Below, one piece after another: positions 21,819 through 32,290 of a stretch of 64,000 nt of DNA. Source of the DNA: Selaginella moellendorffii (Eukaryota > Streptophyta > Lycopodiopsida > Selaginellales > Selaginellaceae); assembly GCF_000143415.4 (NCBI RefSeq), contig NW_003314300.1, forward strand, positions 1,224,230 through 1,288,229, given 5' to 3'. The notes under the pieces are model-generated. The model did no database searches. It was given only the letters and a program-made list of their open reading frames with translations, and was not told the DNA's origin. A program made the position numbers and the translations under genes. Numbering within the stretch: the first letter of the stretch is position 1; each line of letters begins with the position of its first letter.

Positions 21819-22706
21819 ATGAATTATTTTAACCTTAGAGTCCTTTTATTATCTTCTTTACTATTTTATATTTTTCAAATTGAAAATACAGGTAATGACC
21901 ATGCATATAGACCAAAAATTTGAAGAATTGGTGTTTTAAATTTAAATGATATTAATAAGATTATAATAGCTGTGTATGAATTATTATACAAAATTGACCG
22001 TGATGATCTTTATCCCCGAAGTTATGGAGATGAAGTTGAAATAACTACTTCAAAAGAAAGAGTTGATCTATTAATCAAATGCAAACATAACTGCATAATT
22101 GAAGATTCAACTTTAGATCTTAAAGGTGAGAATATTATCAATGGATTTAAAGATCTTATAGGTAAAAGCATGCAAAATCTGAATGAATTTTGTTCAGATT
22201 TCTTTGAACAAGAAGGATATAAGTATTTATTAAGGTATGAGTTAATAGCTAAATCTGAAACTTCTGAAAACTTTTATGAAATTTCTTATAAATCATACAA
22301 GCCAATAGTTTGCTTTGTTGGAATGAGTATATTATATCGTGGCTCAGTTCTTTATACTGGAGAATTTCTTTTATCTCCTAATGGTAGAAATATATTACTT
22401 TTAACATCAAGCTGTAGTTTAGTATTGTTTTCAAGAAACATGAAAGTATTAGAAATATATAAATCTAATAACAATTATCATAAATGTTATTTATTATTAA
22501 GAAATGATGGTAATTTAGCTTTATATCATAGTAAAGAAGTTATATTATGGACAACACAAAATTTTTGTAAACATAAACCTTTTTGTACTACATCAAGCAT
22601 TTTCACAATTCAAAATGATTGTAATCTAGTTATTTATACCACAAAGTTTCCTAATACAGCTTTATGGGAATCATATACTACAAACAATTATTTATGTTAT
22701 ATCTAA
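21819..22706 (+). CDS. Secreted bulb-type (GNA-like) mannose-binding lectin-domain protein, two exons
   Basis: Exon 1 (21819-21891) encodes a signal peptide (MNYFNLRVLLLSSLLFYIF). A 78-bp intron (GTAATG..ATAATAG) removes the only in-frame TGA (21921), and exon 2 (21970-22706) continues in frame to give 269 residues. Residues about 142-265 form a bulb-type lectin domain: YTGEFLLSPNGR, LLLRNDGNLALYHS and a perfect Q-x-D-x-N-x-V-x-Y sugar-binding motif, QNDCNLVIY (239-247), with a second degenerate site (RNDGNLALY). The region from 26 to 140 has several cysteines and no recognised family. Secreted lectins of this fold bind mannose glycans and often act in defence or at cell surfaces. Codon use is extremely AT-rich (TTA, ATA, AGA), unlike the genes at 9-16 kb. 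It could be a diverged lycophyte gene, a transferred gene or an assembly intruder. Confidence 0.72.
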
Positions 22707-24157
22707 AAATTTTGAAATTAAATTTACAACTATATTAATGTATATATATCTATAAAATATTTGCATGTGTTTATATTAAGTGTTCAGAAACATTCCTTAG
22801 GATTCAGTTTTTATTAAATGAAATCTTTCAAAAATAAAATATTATCTCTATAAATGTACAATTGCTTAAATTAGATTTATGAGAGTGAATAATAAATATT
22901 AAAGATTATTTCATAAAATTATTTTAAAATTTAATTTAATACTTATATAAATATTTTTTATAAATTTTATTTTAAATTTTTTCTTAGTTTGTTTTTTAAA
23001 ATTTATGTGTAACTTACAAGAGCCACATAAGCCCATCAGAGGCTTTTGGGGAGCCATAGCTACCACTTTTGGGTGACATATTAACTACTAGAATGAGGCT
23101 AAGGCTAGCTAAATACAACAACATATTTGCATCATGGACACTATCATATTTGTAGCCTATGTACTTCAAAATAATATTGGTTACGGAGCTTACTATTTTA
23201 TCAAACCAGCCTATTCATTTCTAAAATTAATCCAACCAATTGACTAAATTTTGATTTGTCTAGGTAAACATCTTCATATGTAATAGCAAATTTTGCAAGT
23301 AACAAGTTAAATCTTAGGATGCCAAAGCTTTGTCCAAAACCATAGGAGGTAAGGGATTGCATTGCCAGTTACTCACTAAAGCTAAAGCAAAAAATTTATA
23401 ATCGATATGAAATGAACAATCCTTGAAGATGAATATGATCCCTAAAATTTCAATCCTCTTTGAACTTTGCTCCATGCCAAAAGTATTTGATATTTGTAGG
23501 TATTGCTACTCTAATCCACTCCTCTTTACTCCTCCATAATTCCCTATGCTTGTCATGAGCAACTTGACTTTATCTCCAAAAGGAAGATAGTGGAAGACAA
23601 CATCACTAAAGCTTCTACATCATGAACAATTTCCTTTAAAAAACTCAAATATTTATGAAAAGAGTTTTACTATGGAGACGTTGTAGAACTTTTGAAGTAT
23701 CTCATTTTGAGCTACTAAAGAGGGGTGGTCCCCAATCGATTTGATGTTCTATCTGATTGAGCATTTAATCAGTTGATGTGGCACTAATTAGTTTTACTAA
23801 TCATATTTACCTATTCTTATAATTCTAGAGCCTAGATCTCTTCAAACCTTAGTTCAATAAGCTGGAAATTTTTAAATATTTCTTGTTATACTCAACAAAA
23901 CTTATAAAGATTTATATCCAACTACACAAGAAACAAAGATTGACTAAAACTACACTAAAAAAAATCCCTATTTTACACTTGATTAACTCACATTTTAATA
24001 ATGCTTTGATCAAGTTGTTATACTATTGGAGTATAGTGATGATTCCTTGGTTGATTTTAATGATTTGAGCTATGAGAGTGGAGATGAATCCTTTAAATCA
24101 ATAGTTTACATACTTGAATCTCCTTTTGATATATAAGTTCCTCACTATGTTTTCAGG
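22707..24157. other. AT-rich, no recognised gene
   Basis: I see no coding model with splice continuity, no LTR and no tandem array. Short open frames of up to about 60 codons are expected by chance at this composition. Confidence 0.5.
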
Positions 24158-24746
24158 TGTAAGCAATCAAAAGGAACGACTTGAAAGATGATCCATAATA
24201 GTTCAAATATAGAGGGAAAGGGCCCATAAATAAGAGTGCACCCCCTTTTCCAATCGGTTAAGGGTCTTGGGATATTTAAGCGTCCTTGGGTTTAAATAGT
24301 ACTGGGTTGAGTGACCTCCCGAGAAGTCCAAACTCATGAGTTTACATTTGGTATTAGAGCGGTCTCAGGTCCAACTCTGTTGGTTGGCTAAGGGAATCAC
24401 ACCATATGTTAATTGACATTTGGTTGGTTCAGTTTACTCCTGCTGGGCTCGACCCGAGGGGTAAGGTGTCAAGAGAGTGCAGCTCTCGAGAGAGCTATGA
24501 CTCTCAGCTTCCATTCATGAGGGTGTGAACTTGCAAGGAAGCATGGTAGATTGTAAGCAACCAAAGGGAACAACTCGAGAGATGATCCATAGAGGTTCAA
24601 ATATAGAAAGAAAGGGCCCATGAATAAAAGTGCACCCCCTTTTCCAATCAGTTAAAGGTCTTGGGATATTTGAGGTTAAATGTCCTTGGGTTTGAATAAT
24701 ACTGGGCTGGGTGACATTCTGGGAAGTCCAAACTCAGAAGCTTACA
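24158..24746 (+). mobile_element. Complete TRIM (terminal-repeat retrotransposon in miniature), 589 bp
   Basis: Two similar terminal repeats, 24158-24346 (189 bp) and 24552-24746 (195 bp), each begin TGTAAGC and end in TTTACA or CTTACA, giving the canonical TG..CA ends with inverted termini. A perfect 5-bp target-site duplication, TCAGG, flanks the element (24153-24157 and 24747-24751). The 205-bp internal part starts with a primer-binding site for initiator tRNA-Met and ends in a purine-rich tract (AAGGAAGCATGGTAGA). There is no coding capacity, so it must have moved with enzymes from another element. LTR divergence implies an old insertion. Confidence 0.93.
24349..24360 (+). promoter_or_regulatory. 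Primer-binding site of the TRIM element
   Basis: TGGTATTAGAGC begins two bases after the 5' LTR. It matches the plant initiator tRNA-Met primer site TGGTATCAGAGC at 11 of 12 positions and would prime minus-strand reverse transcription. Confidence 0.9.
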
Positions 24747-24751
24747 TCAGG

Positions 24752-25420
24752 ATCGAGAAATGCTTGTTAAATAATCACCACTTCACTAAAGAATTTGTGA
24801 CACACCTATATTTTTAATGTAGCATGTTTGTCATTGACTCTTTATAGTGATTGATTTAAAAAAATTATAAATTAACTAAAGAGGGGTTGTTGAGGAGGGA
24901 AATTTGAATAGCATAATCATGAAAGAATATTGGCCATTAATATTAAACAAAAAATTTTGCATTCAAAGGTTTTAGCTCTTAATCTTTGTAGAAGGGAGAA
25001 GTTTATTATGTTGGTGGTGCTGTGGAGTGCTAAAGCATCGATGATATATTATTTATTGTTGCAGTGGTAGATTTTAGATATATATTGTGCTTACTAAGCA
25101 CCAAACAAAAAGTGAAATTAAACTTTAGTAACAACCTTACTTTTAGTAACAAAGACAACTCATATAGCAACTCAGCCATAAGCACACTCAACTTTAGCTT
25201 GCCAAAGAGTGGCTTGTCAATCCACAACACAGAAAAATATTTTTTGCACTTTTGTTGTACCTATGTATGAAATTTTTACATCTTTATTAAAGGATATAGG
25301 AAACATTTCTATAAAAGAGGACACTCTTGAGCTTGATTTATCTTATAGTCATCATTTTCCTTATCTTGTTTTCTGATGATAAACTCCCATTTAAAAAGAA
25401 GAAAGCTAAAAACCTTTGGA
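24752..25420. other. AT-rich spacer, no recognised gene
   Basis: Nothing recognisable between the TRIM and the pogo-like element. The left end of the latter is probably inside this stretch, but I could not define its terminal inverted repeat. Confidence 0.4.
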
Positions 25421-25429
25421 TGGCTGTGG

Positions 25430-27160
25430 ATATGGATAAAGCTATATCTATTGTTGAAGAAGGCTCCAAATCAATTTGAAAATTTGCCTAAGAGTTTGGT
25501 GTGTTATATACAACACTCCACAATTGGTTTAATGGCAAAAATACAAGGCAAAAAGGTGGTAGCAACAAAATCTTCACAGATGAGGAAGAAGACACCATTA
25601 TATATTGGATTATGCAACATTAAACAACTAGTTAGGGCATCTTACTGGCATCCTTGGTTAGCAAAGGCACTAAGAAAATAAATGGACAATTCACTCTTGG
25701 TTGGTGGTGTGGATTTAAAAAGCATCATCCTCAACTAAACTTGCATTCTTCACAGTCTTTGAAATGTGTCTGAGTATCTACAATCACACCAACAGTTGTT
25801 AAGCTTTTTTATGCAAGGTGGCAAGCATTAATGGAGGAAAAGAACTATTCACCTAGTTGAATGTTTAATGTTGATGAAATTGGATGTTTGCATCAAACAA
25901 AAATCAAGGCTATCATGTGGTATCCAACAAACAAGCGTGCATAATTTTTAATGTCATTCCAAATGAGTGTCAAAGAATGACAGTTATTTATGCTGTTATT
26001 GTGGATGGCCAAAAACTTCCAAATCACTATATATTCTAAGGGCATAATTGAGTAGTAGGCTGGTTGGAGTTGTGTGAGTTTGGAGCATCCATGCAAGTAT
26101 AAGTTAATGTATAGATGAGAAATAATGGGTTTACCTACTTCCCAAACACTTTGTAAGAGTCATCCCAAGTGGCATCTCTCCAACAAATCAAGTTTATATT
26201 GTGATAGGCAATCATGGTTGTGAAGAAGGCATTCAAATTAGGATTATAAAAGAAAAACTTGAGAAACAATTTGTTGGAATTTAATTACAAAAGGAAAGAG
26301 CCCATGAATAAAAGTGCACCCTTTTTTTCAATTGGTTAAGAATATTAGGATACTTGGGGTTAAACATCCTTAGGTTTGAATAATATTAAGTTGGATGACC
26401 TCTCAGGAAGTCCAACTACTTCATACTTCACATCACATATAACTTTTTGATATGTGCTACTTTAAACCTTTAAAAGCAATATCTATATTGAGTACTGCTT
26501 TAAACCTTTAAAAGCAATGTTCAAAGCCATCTATATTTAGTATATAAAGACAAAATTTGATAGATGCACTCTAACAAAAGTCTCAATAAGAATGCTAAAT
26601 GTTATAGATGCTGAATTTCACATGGCTACATCTTTACAAGGCATAGGTAAAAACCTTTAAAAAGATGAAGACAAAGAGACTTACATTTTATAGAAGTGTA
26701 GATGACAATAACAATGATGATTTGGAGCCATTGCTAAATGTTATAGTTGTTGTGGATATAAACTATACAATGGAAGAAGCTCATGGACCAACAATGGAAG
26801 AATTTATAACTCAACTTACAATGCCATTCTCCACTCAAACTTAGCAGCAACCAAATGCAAGAGAGAAGCAAAAATTCATCACTATTCCCTATGAAACTTC
26901 ACTCACTAATCTAGAATACATTACTCACATTGAGGAAAAAGCAAAGAAAGACAAGGTAGAAGAATATGCAAGAAGAAAAATTGAATGGGAAGCTATAACA
27001 ATTGAGAAAGCTTATGCAAAAGAAATTAAAAAATTGATTGATGAGAAGAGTTGATAGGAGAAGGCAATATTAAGGCAACTTAAGGCAAAACAAGTAATAG
27101 TAGTGAAAAAAGCACAAAAATTGGAGAGGGAGAAAATGAAAATGAACAAATAAGTTGGAC
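25430..27160 (+). pseudogene. Decayed pogo/Tigger-like (Tc1/mariner superfamily) transposase
   Basis: Read with stops ignored, the plus strand shows the order of a pogo-like transposase: an N-terminal psq-type helix-turn-helix (DKAISIVEEGSKSI, EFGVLYTTLHNWFNGK), a CENP-B-type second helix (WWCGFKKHHPQLNLHSSQS), then the first DDE block (YSPS-MFNVDEIGC near 25850-25895) with the catalytic Asp. A block like the second Asp region lies near 26205-26225 (VIGNHGCEEGI). The right end (26700-27150) encodes an acidic then Lys/Glu-rich helical tail typical of these proteins. At least ten stops and several frameshifts break it, and an LTR fragment interrupts it at 26272-26432. Transposases of this type cut and paste at TA dinucleotides. 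The element is dead. Confidence 0.7.
26272..26432 (+). repeat. Degenerate TRIM-family LTR fragment
   Basis: It matches the middle and 3' part of the LTR at 24158 (CCCATGAATAAAAGTGCACC, then the GGTTTGAATAATA and GGAAGTCCAA blocks) and ends in a CTTCACA-like terminus. The first 40 or so bases are not conserved and I see no TSD. It probably is an old solo LTR inserted in the pogo-like element. Confidence 0.7.
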
Positions 27161-27299
27161 TTGTTGCAAATAAAATTTCAAAGAGCCTTTCTAAATAGGG
27201 ATTAAAAGTAGCAAGAATATAGAACAAACAACATCTTTTAGTCTCTTCAACAAGACTATAAGCCAACTATTGAGCCTAGGGAGGAAATTCTAGTGTTAA

Positions 27300-28360
27300 A
27301 CAACCCTTAGCACTATGAGCTTGGAGAGCTTCTTTACAAGTAACTACCTCTACTCATTAATTCTTAATTGATTTTGCATACCTTAATCCATTGCATGTTA
27401 TTGGTTCCTAGTTACCTAAAACTCAAGTGTGGTTTTTGACTTATTTTCTGTACTGTTTTTCTCGCTTGATTAAAGTGGATATGTATGGATTTCCACCTTA
27501 ATTTTTTTTTTGAGATAGCCCATAGTAAGCATATACCATGAGAAAAAAACAAGTTTGGATTGGAAAACTCATATAATACACTTTAAAAAATTCTGATTGG
27601 CTGGAGAGCAACCCTTATAAAGAAGTTCTGTGCATCCATAGATTGTTTCATTTGTATAAGCACCCTCTCTGCTTTTGGCACTTCAACAAACTCTAAATCA
27701 CCAAGTAGCTCTAGTTCTTCCAAGCCTCATCCAAGCTCTCCTCCTTGTCCTTAAGTTTTTGACCACCAAGTAGCTCTAGATTGTCCAAGCTGTCCCTATC
27801 CACATTCAAACTATCAATCCTCATCAAAGCTCCCTCCTCCTCCTTGTCCAAACTGTCCCTCCTCATCAAAGCTCCCTTGATCAAAGCTCCTTCCTCATCC
27901 AAGTCCTCCACTGGATCACAACCATTCTCATTGTCCAAGTCATCATTTCTAGATGGAGCTTCTAAGAAATTTTTCGAAACTGACCTGGTTCTCATCCTCC
28001 TGCAACGTGCACAATAGCAAATTTTCATCAGATTGAGCTTAGATCGAGATAACCCTAGCTAAGTGCTAATTACGCTTGGAAATCTTATAGGTGTTAATTT
28101 TCAGTTCCCAGCTAAGAAATTATAGTGTAATTTCTTTGCACTGCTAATATACATTTCCTACCTAATATTCATGCTTAGTAAATGTAAACATGAAAAACCA
28201 TTTTGCATGTGTTTTTAATCTGTGGTTTTTTGGTTTTCTAGTGGTCCCTTCGATAACTAGAGAAAATTATGATGTACTATTTTCTTAAAGATTAAGTAGG
28301 CCTTTAGATTTCTTTGATCGAGCTCTTTAATTGGACCGGAGAGAAAACTAAGGTGGAGGT
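27300..28360. other. Intergenic; contains a short repetitive CT-rich stretch
   Basis: At 27711-28030 the sequence repeats CAAAGCTCC and TTGTCCAA words, which creates a 105-codon minus-strand frame with repeated GAL-x-R-x-DSLD units. I do not accept it as a gene without splice or homology support. The last 300 bases probably contain the promoter of the uS15m gene (TAGGGTTTTAGC just upstream of it). Confidence 0.4.
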
Positions 28361-28391
28361 TCCAGGGTTAGGGTTTTAGCATGCCAGGGCA

Positions 28392-29600
28392 ATGCTGAGC
28401 TTGAAGAAATGCAGGGAGCGTTTGCTCGTACCGTGCAATGCGAGGCTCCTGGCGACTGGCACGGGAGGCGGCGGAGGCGATTCCAAGGGCGGGGGCCGCA
28501 AGGGCGGGATAGATTTTGATGCGCTCTTCAAATCGGTGAGTAGGCCACAGGAGAAGAAGGAAGGGGCGGGCGAGCCGATCGATTTCAAGAAGCTGTTTGG
28601 GAATACTGTGGCGGACAAGAGCCAGTTCAAGCTGGATCTCACGCCCCCCAAGCGGGAGGGAGGGACGATCGACAGTGAAAAGCTCAAGATTGATCTCAGC
28701 AAGCTGTTCGCTGATAGTCCTGGCACTAGAACAACGCCTGGCGATGGGGGTCTCAAGGGATTCAAGCTCGATTTGTCCAAGATCAAGAGCAAGGCTCCTC
28801 AATTGCCACCGAAAGAAGGAACTACCAGCGCCGCTCAAGATGTTGCGTGTACCTTCTTTTTTTCCTTGCCTTCAGGAATTTTGACTATGCTCTTCGTTAT
28901 TTGCAGTGAAGAAGATGGGCATTTTGAACAAGTTTGCTGATGTCACGGGCCCGAGTCTCAAGCCTGTTCCTCCAAAAGATCATCTTTTGGAGAAGGTTTT
29001 GTTTTCCTTTTTGTCTCGTTTTTATCTTGCTCCTTTTTCCTGCCTCTTGCAGTATCTTGCTCCGGAGAATATGTCCGCGGCCGAGTTTCAAAAGATCGAG
29101 CTACAGAAAGTGAGAAACGAGTTTAAGCTGCATGATGCCGACTGTGGTTCCTCTGGAGTCCAGAGTGAGTGTTTTCTATTCTCCTTTTCTGGTTTCTTCA
29201 CTTATTCATCGTGCCTTTGTTTTACTCCGAAGTGCGGCGCTGACGAAGAAAATGAGCTTCCTTTCCAAGCATCTTATGACACACAAAAAGGCAAGCTTGT
29301 TTGATTTATTATCTCGAAGGACGCAAGCTAAGAAATCTGGAAATGCAGGACGTCCCTTCGCGTCGAAGCATGAACACAATGGTCCAGAGGCGGAGAAAGC
29401 TCATGATTTATCTCCGGCGCACCGACTGGCCGATGTACTGCTACGTGATCAGCCGATTGTTACTCAAAGATAGGATCCAAGTCTCCAACCGAGCGATGCA
29501 AGCGGGCACCAAGAAGAAAACCATGAAGGACAAGCGGCGAAGGAAGAAGAGGAAGGTGAAGAAAAGCGAGAAATACAGGAAGAAAGCTAACGACGTTTGA
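28392..29600 (+). CDS. Mitochondrial ribosomal protein uS15 with long N-terminal extension
   Basis: Five exons (28392-28848, 28907-28995, 29053-29168, 29233-29290, 29349-29600) give 323 residues. The C-terminal third is the S15 fold: NEFKLHDADCGSSGVQ, ALTKKMSFLSKHLMTHKK, DVPSRRSMNTMVQRRRKLM, IYLRRTDWPMYCYVISRL. uS15 binds 16S-type rRNA in the small-subunit platform. The first 25 residues (MLSLKKCRERLLVPCNARLL) resemble a mitochondrial presequence, a Gly-rich linker follows, and the last 40 residues are Lys/Arg-rich, the build of plant mitochondrial S15. Intron 4 is of the rarer GC-AG type (AAG|GCAAGC..TGCAG), required to keep the S15 frame. The donor at 29168 is weak (GTGTTT) and the exact base is uncertain. 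GC-rich codons contrast with the AT-rich surroundings. Confidence 0.88.
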
Positions 29601-30510
29601 TTGAGGTACGAGACTTACATTATTTATTCTTTCGAATGTCCCAAGCTTTAGAAAATGTCTTTCAGGCTTGAAGCGACTTGGAAAGGAAATTCCCTGTACA
29701 ATCTGTGGCAGACTAGCGCTCCCAGCTTTCACTGATTTCCTTGAGCTCATCCCAGAAAGGTACCTACAAAGTTCGAGTTTTGTGGGATAACTTTGAAGTC
29801 TCTGTTTTGATTGAGCTGAAGGACTAGAACTCGAACTTTATAGGTGTTTTCATTCTCGTCATGATCCCTGGCGATATCTCTCCAGCTCGAGCAGTGGTTT
29901 GGCAACCAAAACCTCGCTCTCATTGATCGAGCTCGAGTCTGGAGCAAAGCTCGGGAGCACGATAAACTTTCCCCGTGAATTCTTCACTTGATATCACCGC
30001 ATTCCACATCTTGGCATCGTTGAGTCTCGTCTAAATCCTCCCTGTCAAAGCTCGGGTCCGGAAGAGCATGCCTAGTCGGAAATCGGAATAATAAAGCTTT
30101 ACAAAGCTTGATTTTTTGTTTCCTGGGTCCAGCCCTGATCCCGTTATGCTCTTGACTCGCCAAAAGTAGTTGATTGCTAATTAGATGCATATATTGGGAA
30201 TGTAATCTATAGAAAAAATGGTCCATATACGACATGTCAGATGGCATATCACTTCAATGACTTTGAAAATGTATTTTATAATGGGTTAGGGGTTGATTGA
30301 TTGTGGAAAAGGTTAAAAAAGGGTTAGTAGTGTAGGGTTTGATTGTAGAAGAGTAAGGCGAGCAATTGCAGAGGCTGCAATTTTGGCAGGGTTGCCAATT
30401 GAGGTTGCAAGGCATCTTTTTGGCAGCAGTGAGTGCATGTGTGGGATAGGGCAACCAGTGTGGAGTAGCCATTGTTTTGGTGCAGGAAGAGATTGCAATA
30501 AAAAATATCA
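29601..30510. other. Intergenic; 3' UTR of uS15m gene and upstream region of the B3 gene
   Basis: A possible 3'-UTR intron (GTACGAGAC..TTTCAG, about 29606-29667) follows the uS15m stop. From about 30325 to 30529 a second open frame (RRAIAEAAILAGLP..) runs in a different phase from the B3 protein and would end two codons after the first splice junction. It may be an upstream ORF or chance. Confidence 0.35.
29762..29846. repeat. Imperfect inverted repeat, about 18-bp arms
   Basis: ACCTACAAAGTTCGAGTTT (29762-29780) pairs with AACTCGAACTTTATAGGT (29829-29846) with one mismatch, around a loop of about 48 bases. It is large enough to form a small-RNA-like or MITE-like hairpin in the 3' flank of the uS15m gene. 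Function is unknown. Confidence 0.65.
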
Positions 30511-31366
30511 ATGGCAAACCAGTTCACAGGTATAGTTAAAGTGGTTTGTGTGCATAACTATCTTACACCTCTACCACTTTTTTGTTGGTAGCAATGATAT
30601 CAGAAGGGTATCATTGCAAAGGGCATAAACATTTAGCTGAGCAATTTGCACAGTTTCTTGGTGATGATGCATTGATAGTGAAGGTTACAAAGACGCACTT
30701 TTGTCAAAGCCCCATTCTAGTAAGCTATTTTCAAGTTTATATTCTTTTATTTCTTGCCTTTTATTGTAGAGTGTGAAGCCAAGTTGGGGGCTTGCAATGT
30801 TTGGACATACTAAGCACATTGTGGAAGTGACTTGTGGTGATAATGGTATGTAATTCCATATAAATTTTGATATCATTAATGGGTTCTTCTTTTTCTTTAG
30901 GAAAAACATTTACACTCCGATGGGGTGGGAGGAGGGAATTCCTAGGAGGCAAGGATTGGCTGTACTATTGTGATAATCGTGGGCTAAAGGTTGATGATTA
31001 TATTGTGCTTTACTCCCCAAATCCAGATAACATGCATATTTGGGCTTTTCCTTCTACAATTGCATCTCAAGTGGTACAGAGGCCTTTACCACTCAATCTA
31101 TTACATGTTACTGCACCATCTATTTCTATGGAGACTGGTGTGGTAGTGAAGGAGATGCAAACACCACCTATGCCTATGATAGAACAAGTTGCAAGTGCTG
31201 AGTGCACAAACTTTTCCAAGTAAGTATTTTTTTTTGTCATGGTTTACACAATTTAAATTTTCTTTGTAGGATCATAGTGGCTAATGATAAGATGCAAGTT
31301 AAGGGTGTCATGCAACCAAGGGCCGAATTTCCTAAGTTATCTCACTTACGATTTCTTGCATGGTGA
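30511..31366 (+). CDS. B3-domain (REM-like) DNA-binding protein, five exons
   Basis: Exons 30511-30529, 30592-30719, 30770-30845, 30901-31219 and 31270-31366, all with GT..AG junctions and 50- to 62-bp introns, join in one frame of 212 residues ending in TGA. Residues about 33-124 match a plant B3 domain: a first strand ALIVKVTKTHF, then PSWGLAMFGHTKHIVEVTCG, GKTFTLRWGGRREF, a GW-like GGKDWLYYCDN and GLKVDDYIVLY, equal to the usual N-x-L-K-x-G-D-x-x-x-F block. B3 domains bind DNA in the nucleus, and REM-type members regulate reproductive development or have unknown roles. The N-terminus is short (MANQFT in exon 1) and the C-terminal third is unrecognised. It is intact although both sides are decayed repeats. 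Confidence 0.7.
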
Positions 31367-31390
31367 GACACTTTAAAATAATGATAACCT

Positions 31391-31716
31391 TGTTGTGTGG
31401 TATGCAATATAACCATAAACTTAGTGGTAAACCACTAATAAGCTAGAACACATATAGTCATTTCTTATATATACAATAAATAATTGTATAGTATAACTAT
31501 TGTAGTGTATGATAATTTTCTTATCTCTTTTTATAGTAGGCCATGGTGGGTAATGTTGTGTGGTATGCAATATAACCATAAACTTAGTGGTAAACCACTA
31601 ATAAGCTAGAACACATATAGTCATTACTTATATATACAATAAATAATTGTATAGTATAACTATTGTAGTGTATGATAATTTTCTTATCTCTTTTTATAGT
31701 GGGCCATGGTGGGTAA
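31391..31716. repeat. Tandem duplication of 163 bp
   Basis: Two nearly identical units start at 31391 and 31554 (TGTTGTGTGGTATGC..), each ending with the GGCCATGGTGGGTAA block. I saw only two or three differences, so the duplication is young compared with the flanking repeats. Confidence 0.9.
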
Positions 31717-31835
31717 TGTTGTTTGATGGTATATGATTCTCCAATAGCACTTGTGCTAAAGTGTTATTTTCTAGTATTGCTTTACTTCTTTCCTCTACCC
31801 TATCTTTTTTTTAAGTCTAAATACTGGGCAAAATT

Positions 31836-32290
31836 ACTTTTAATACATGTGGTTTTGACTTTATACCTTATAGTGAAATACCATAGAATAATCATGGAGT
31901 GAAATCTAACCTTTAAACACATGTGTTAAGGGTAATGAGTGAGACTTAAGTTCCAAAGCTTTGAACCATTAAATAAAGGGATGAAGCCAAACTCCCAAGT
32001 GTTACAAGGAGTGAAAAAATAAAAGTACAAAATAACATTAAAATAGTCCTAGAACTTCCAACTTCCCAATGTTAATGTTAATACCAATACATAAAATAAA
32101 GCTAAATGAGTCTGGCGCTATTTCAATATACAGTAGGTTAACACAAGGATATAGGTACTCCACTAATTAATATGGTATGGAATTTGAACTTATATCCAAG
32201 TTAGATAAAAAGTAAAGATAAACACACCCAATGAAGAACTAAATATGTCTTTGGTTGATTGGCTATAACCAATTTACCCACCATCTCTAC
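31836..32290 (-). repeat. Decayed copy of an LTR-like repeat (family R1)
   Basis: It aligns by eye with 34880-35400: CTTATAGTGAAATACCATAG, the CTGGCGCTATTTCAA block, GGATATAGGTACTCCAC and the TTACCCACCATCTCTAC end. AT-drifted relative to the GC-richer copy at 34.9 kb. Strand is assigned from the copy at 63.3 kb. No coding capacity. Confidence 0.7.

Noticed and set aside
21921-21923. Premature stop in the lectin gene, making it a pseudogene
   Set aside because: The stop lies in a canonical intron (GTAATG..TAG) whose removal keeps the frame.
27711-28028. 105-codon minus-strand frame with repeated acidic units
   Set aside because: It arises from a short CT-rich repeat; no splice sites, homology or promoter support it.
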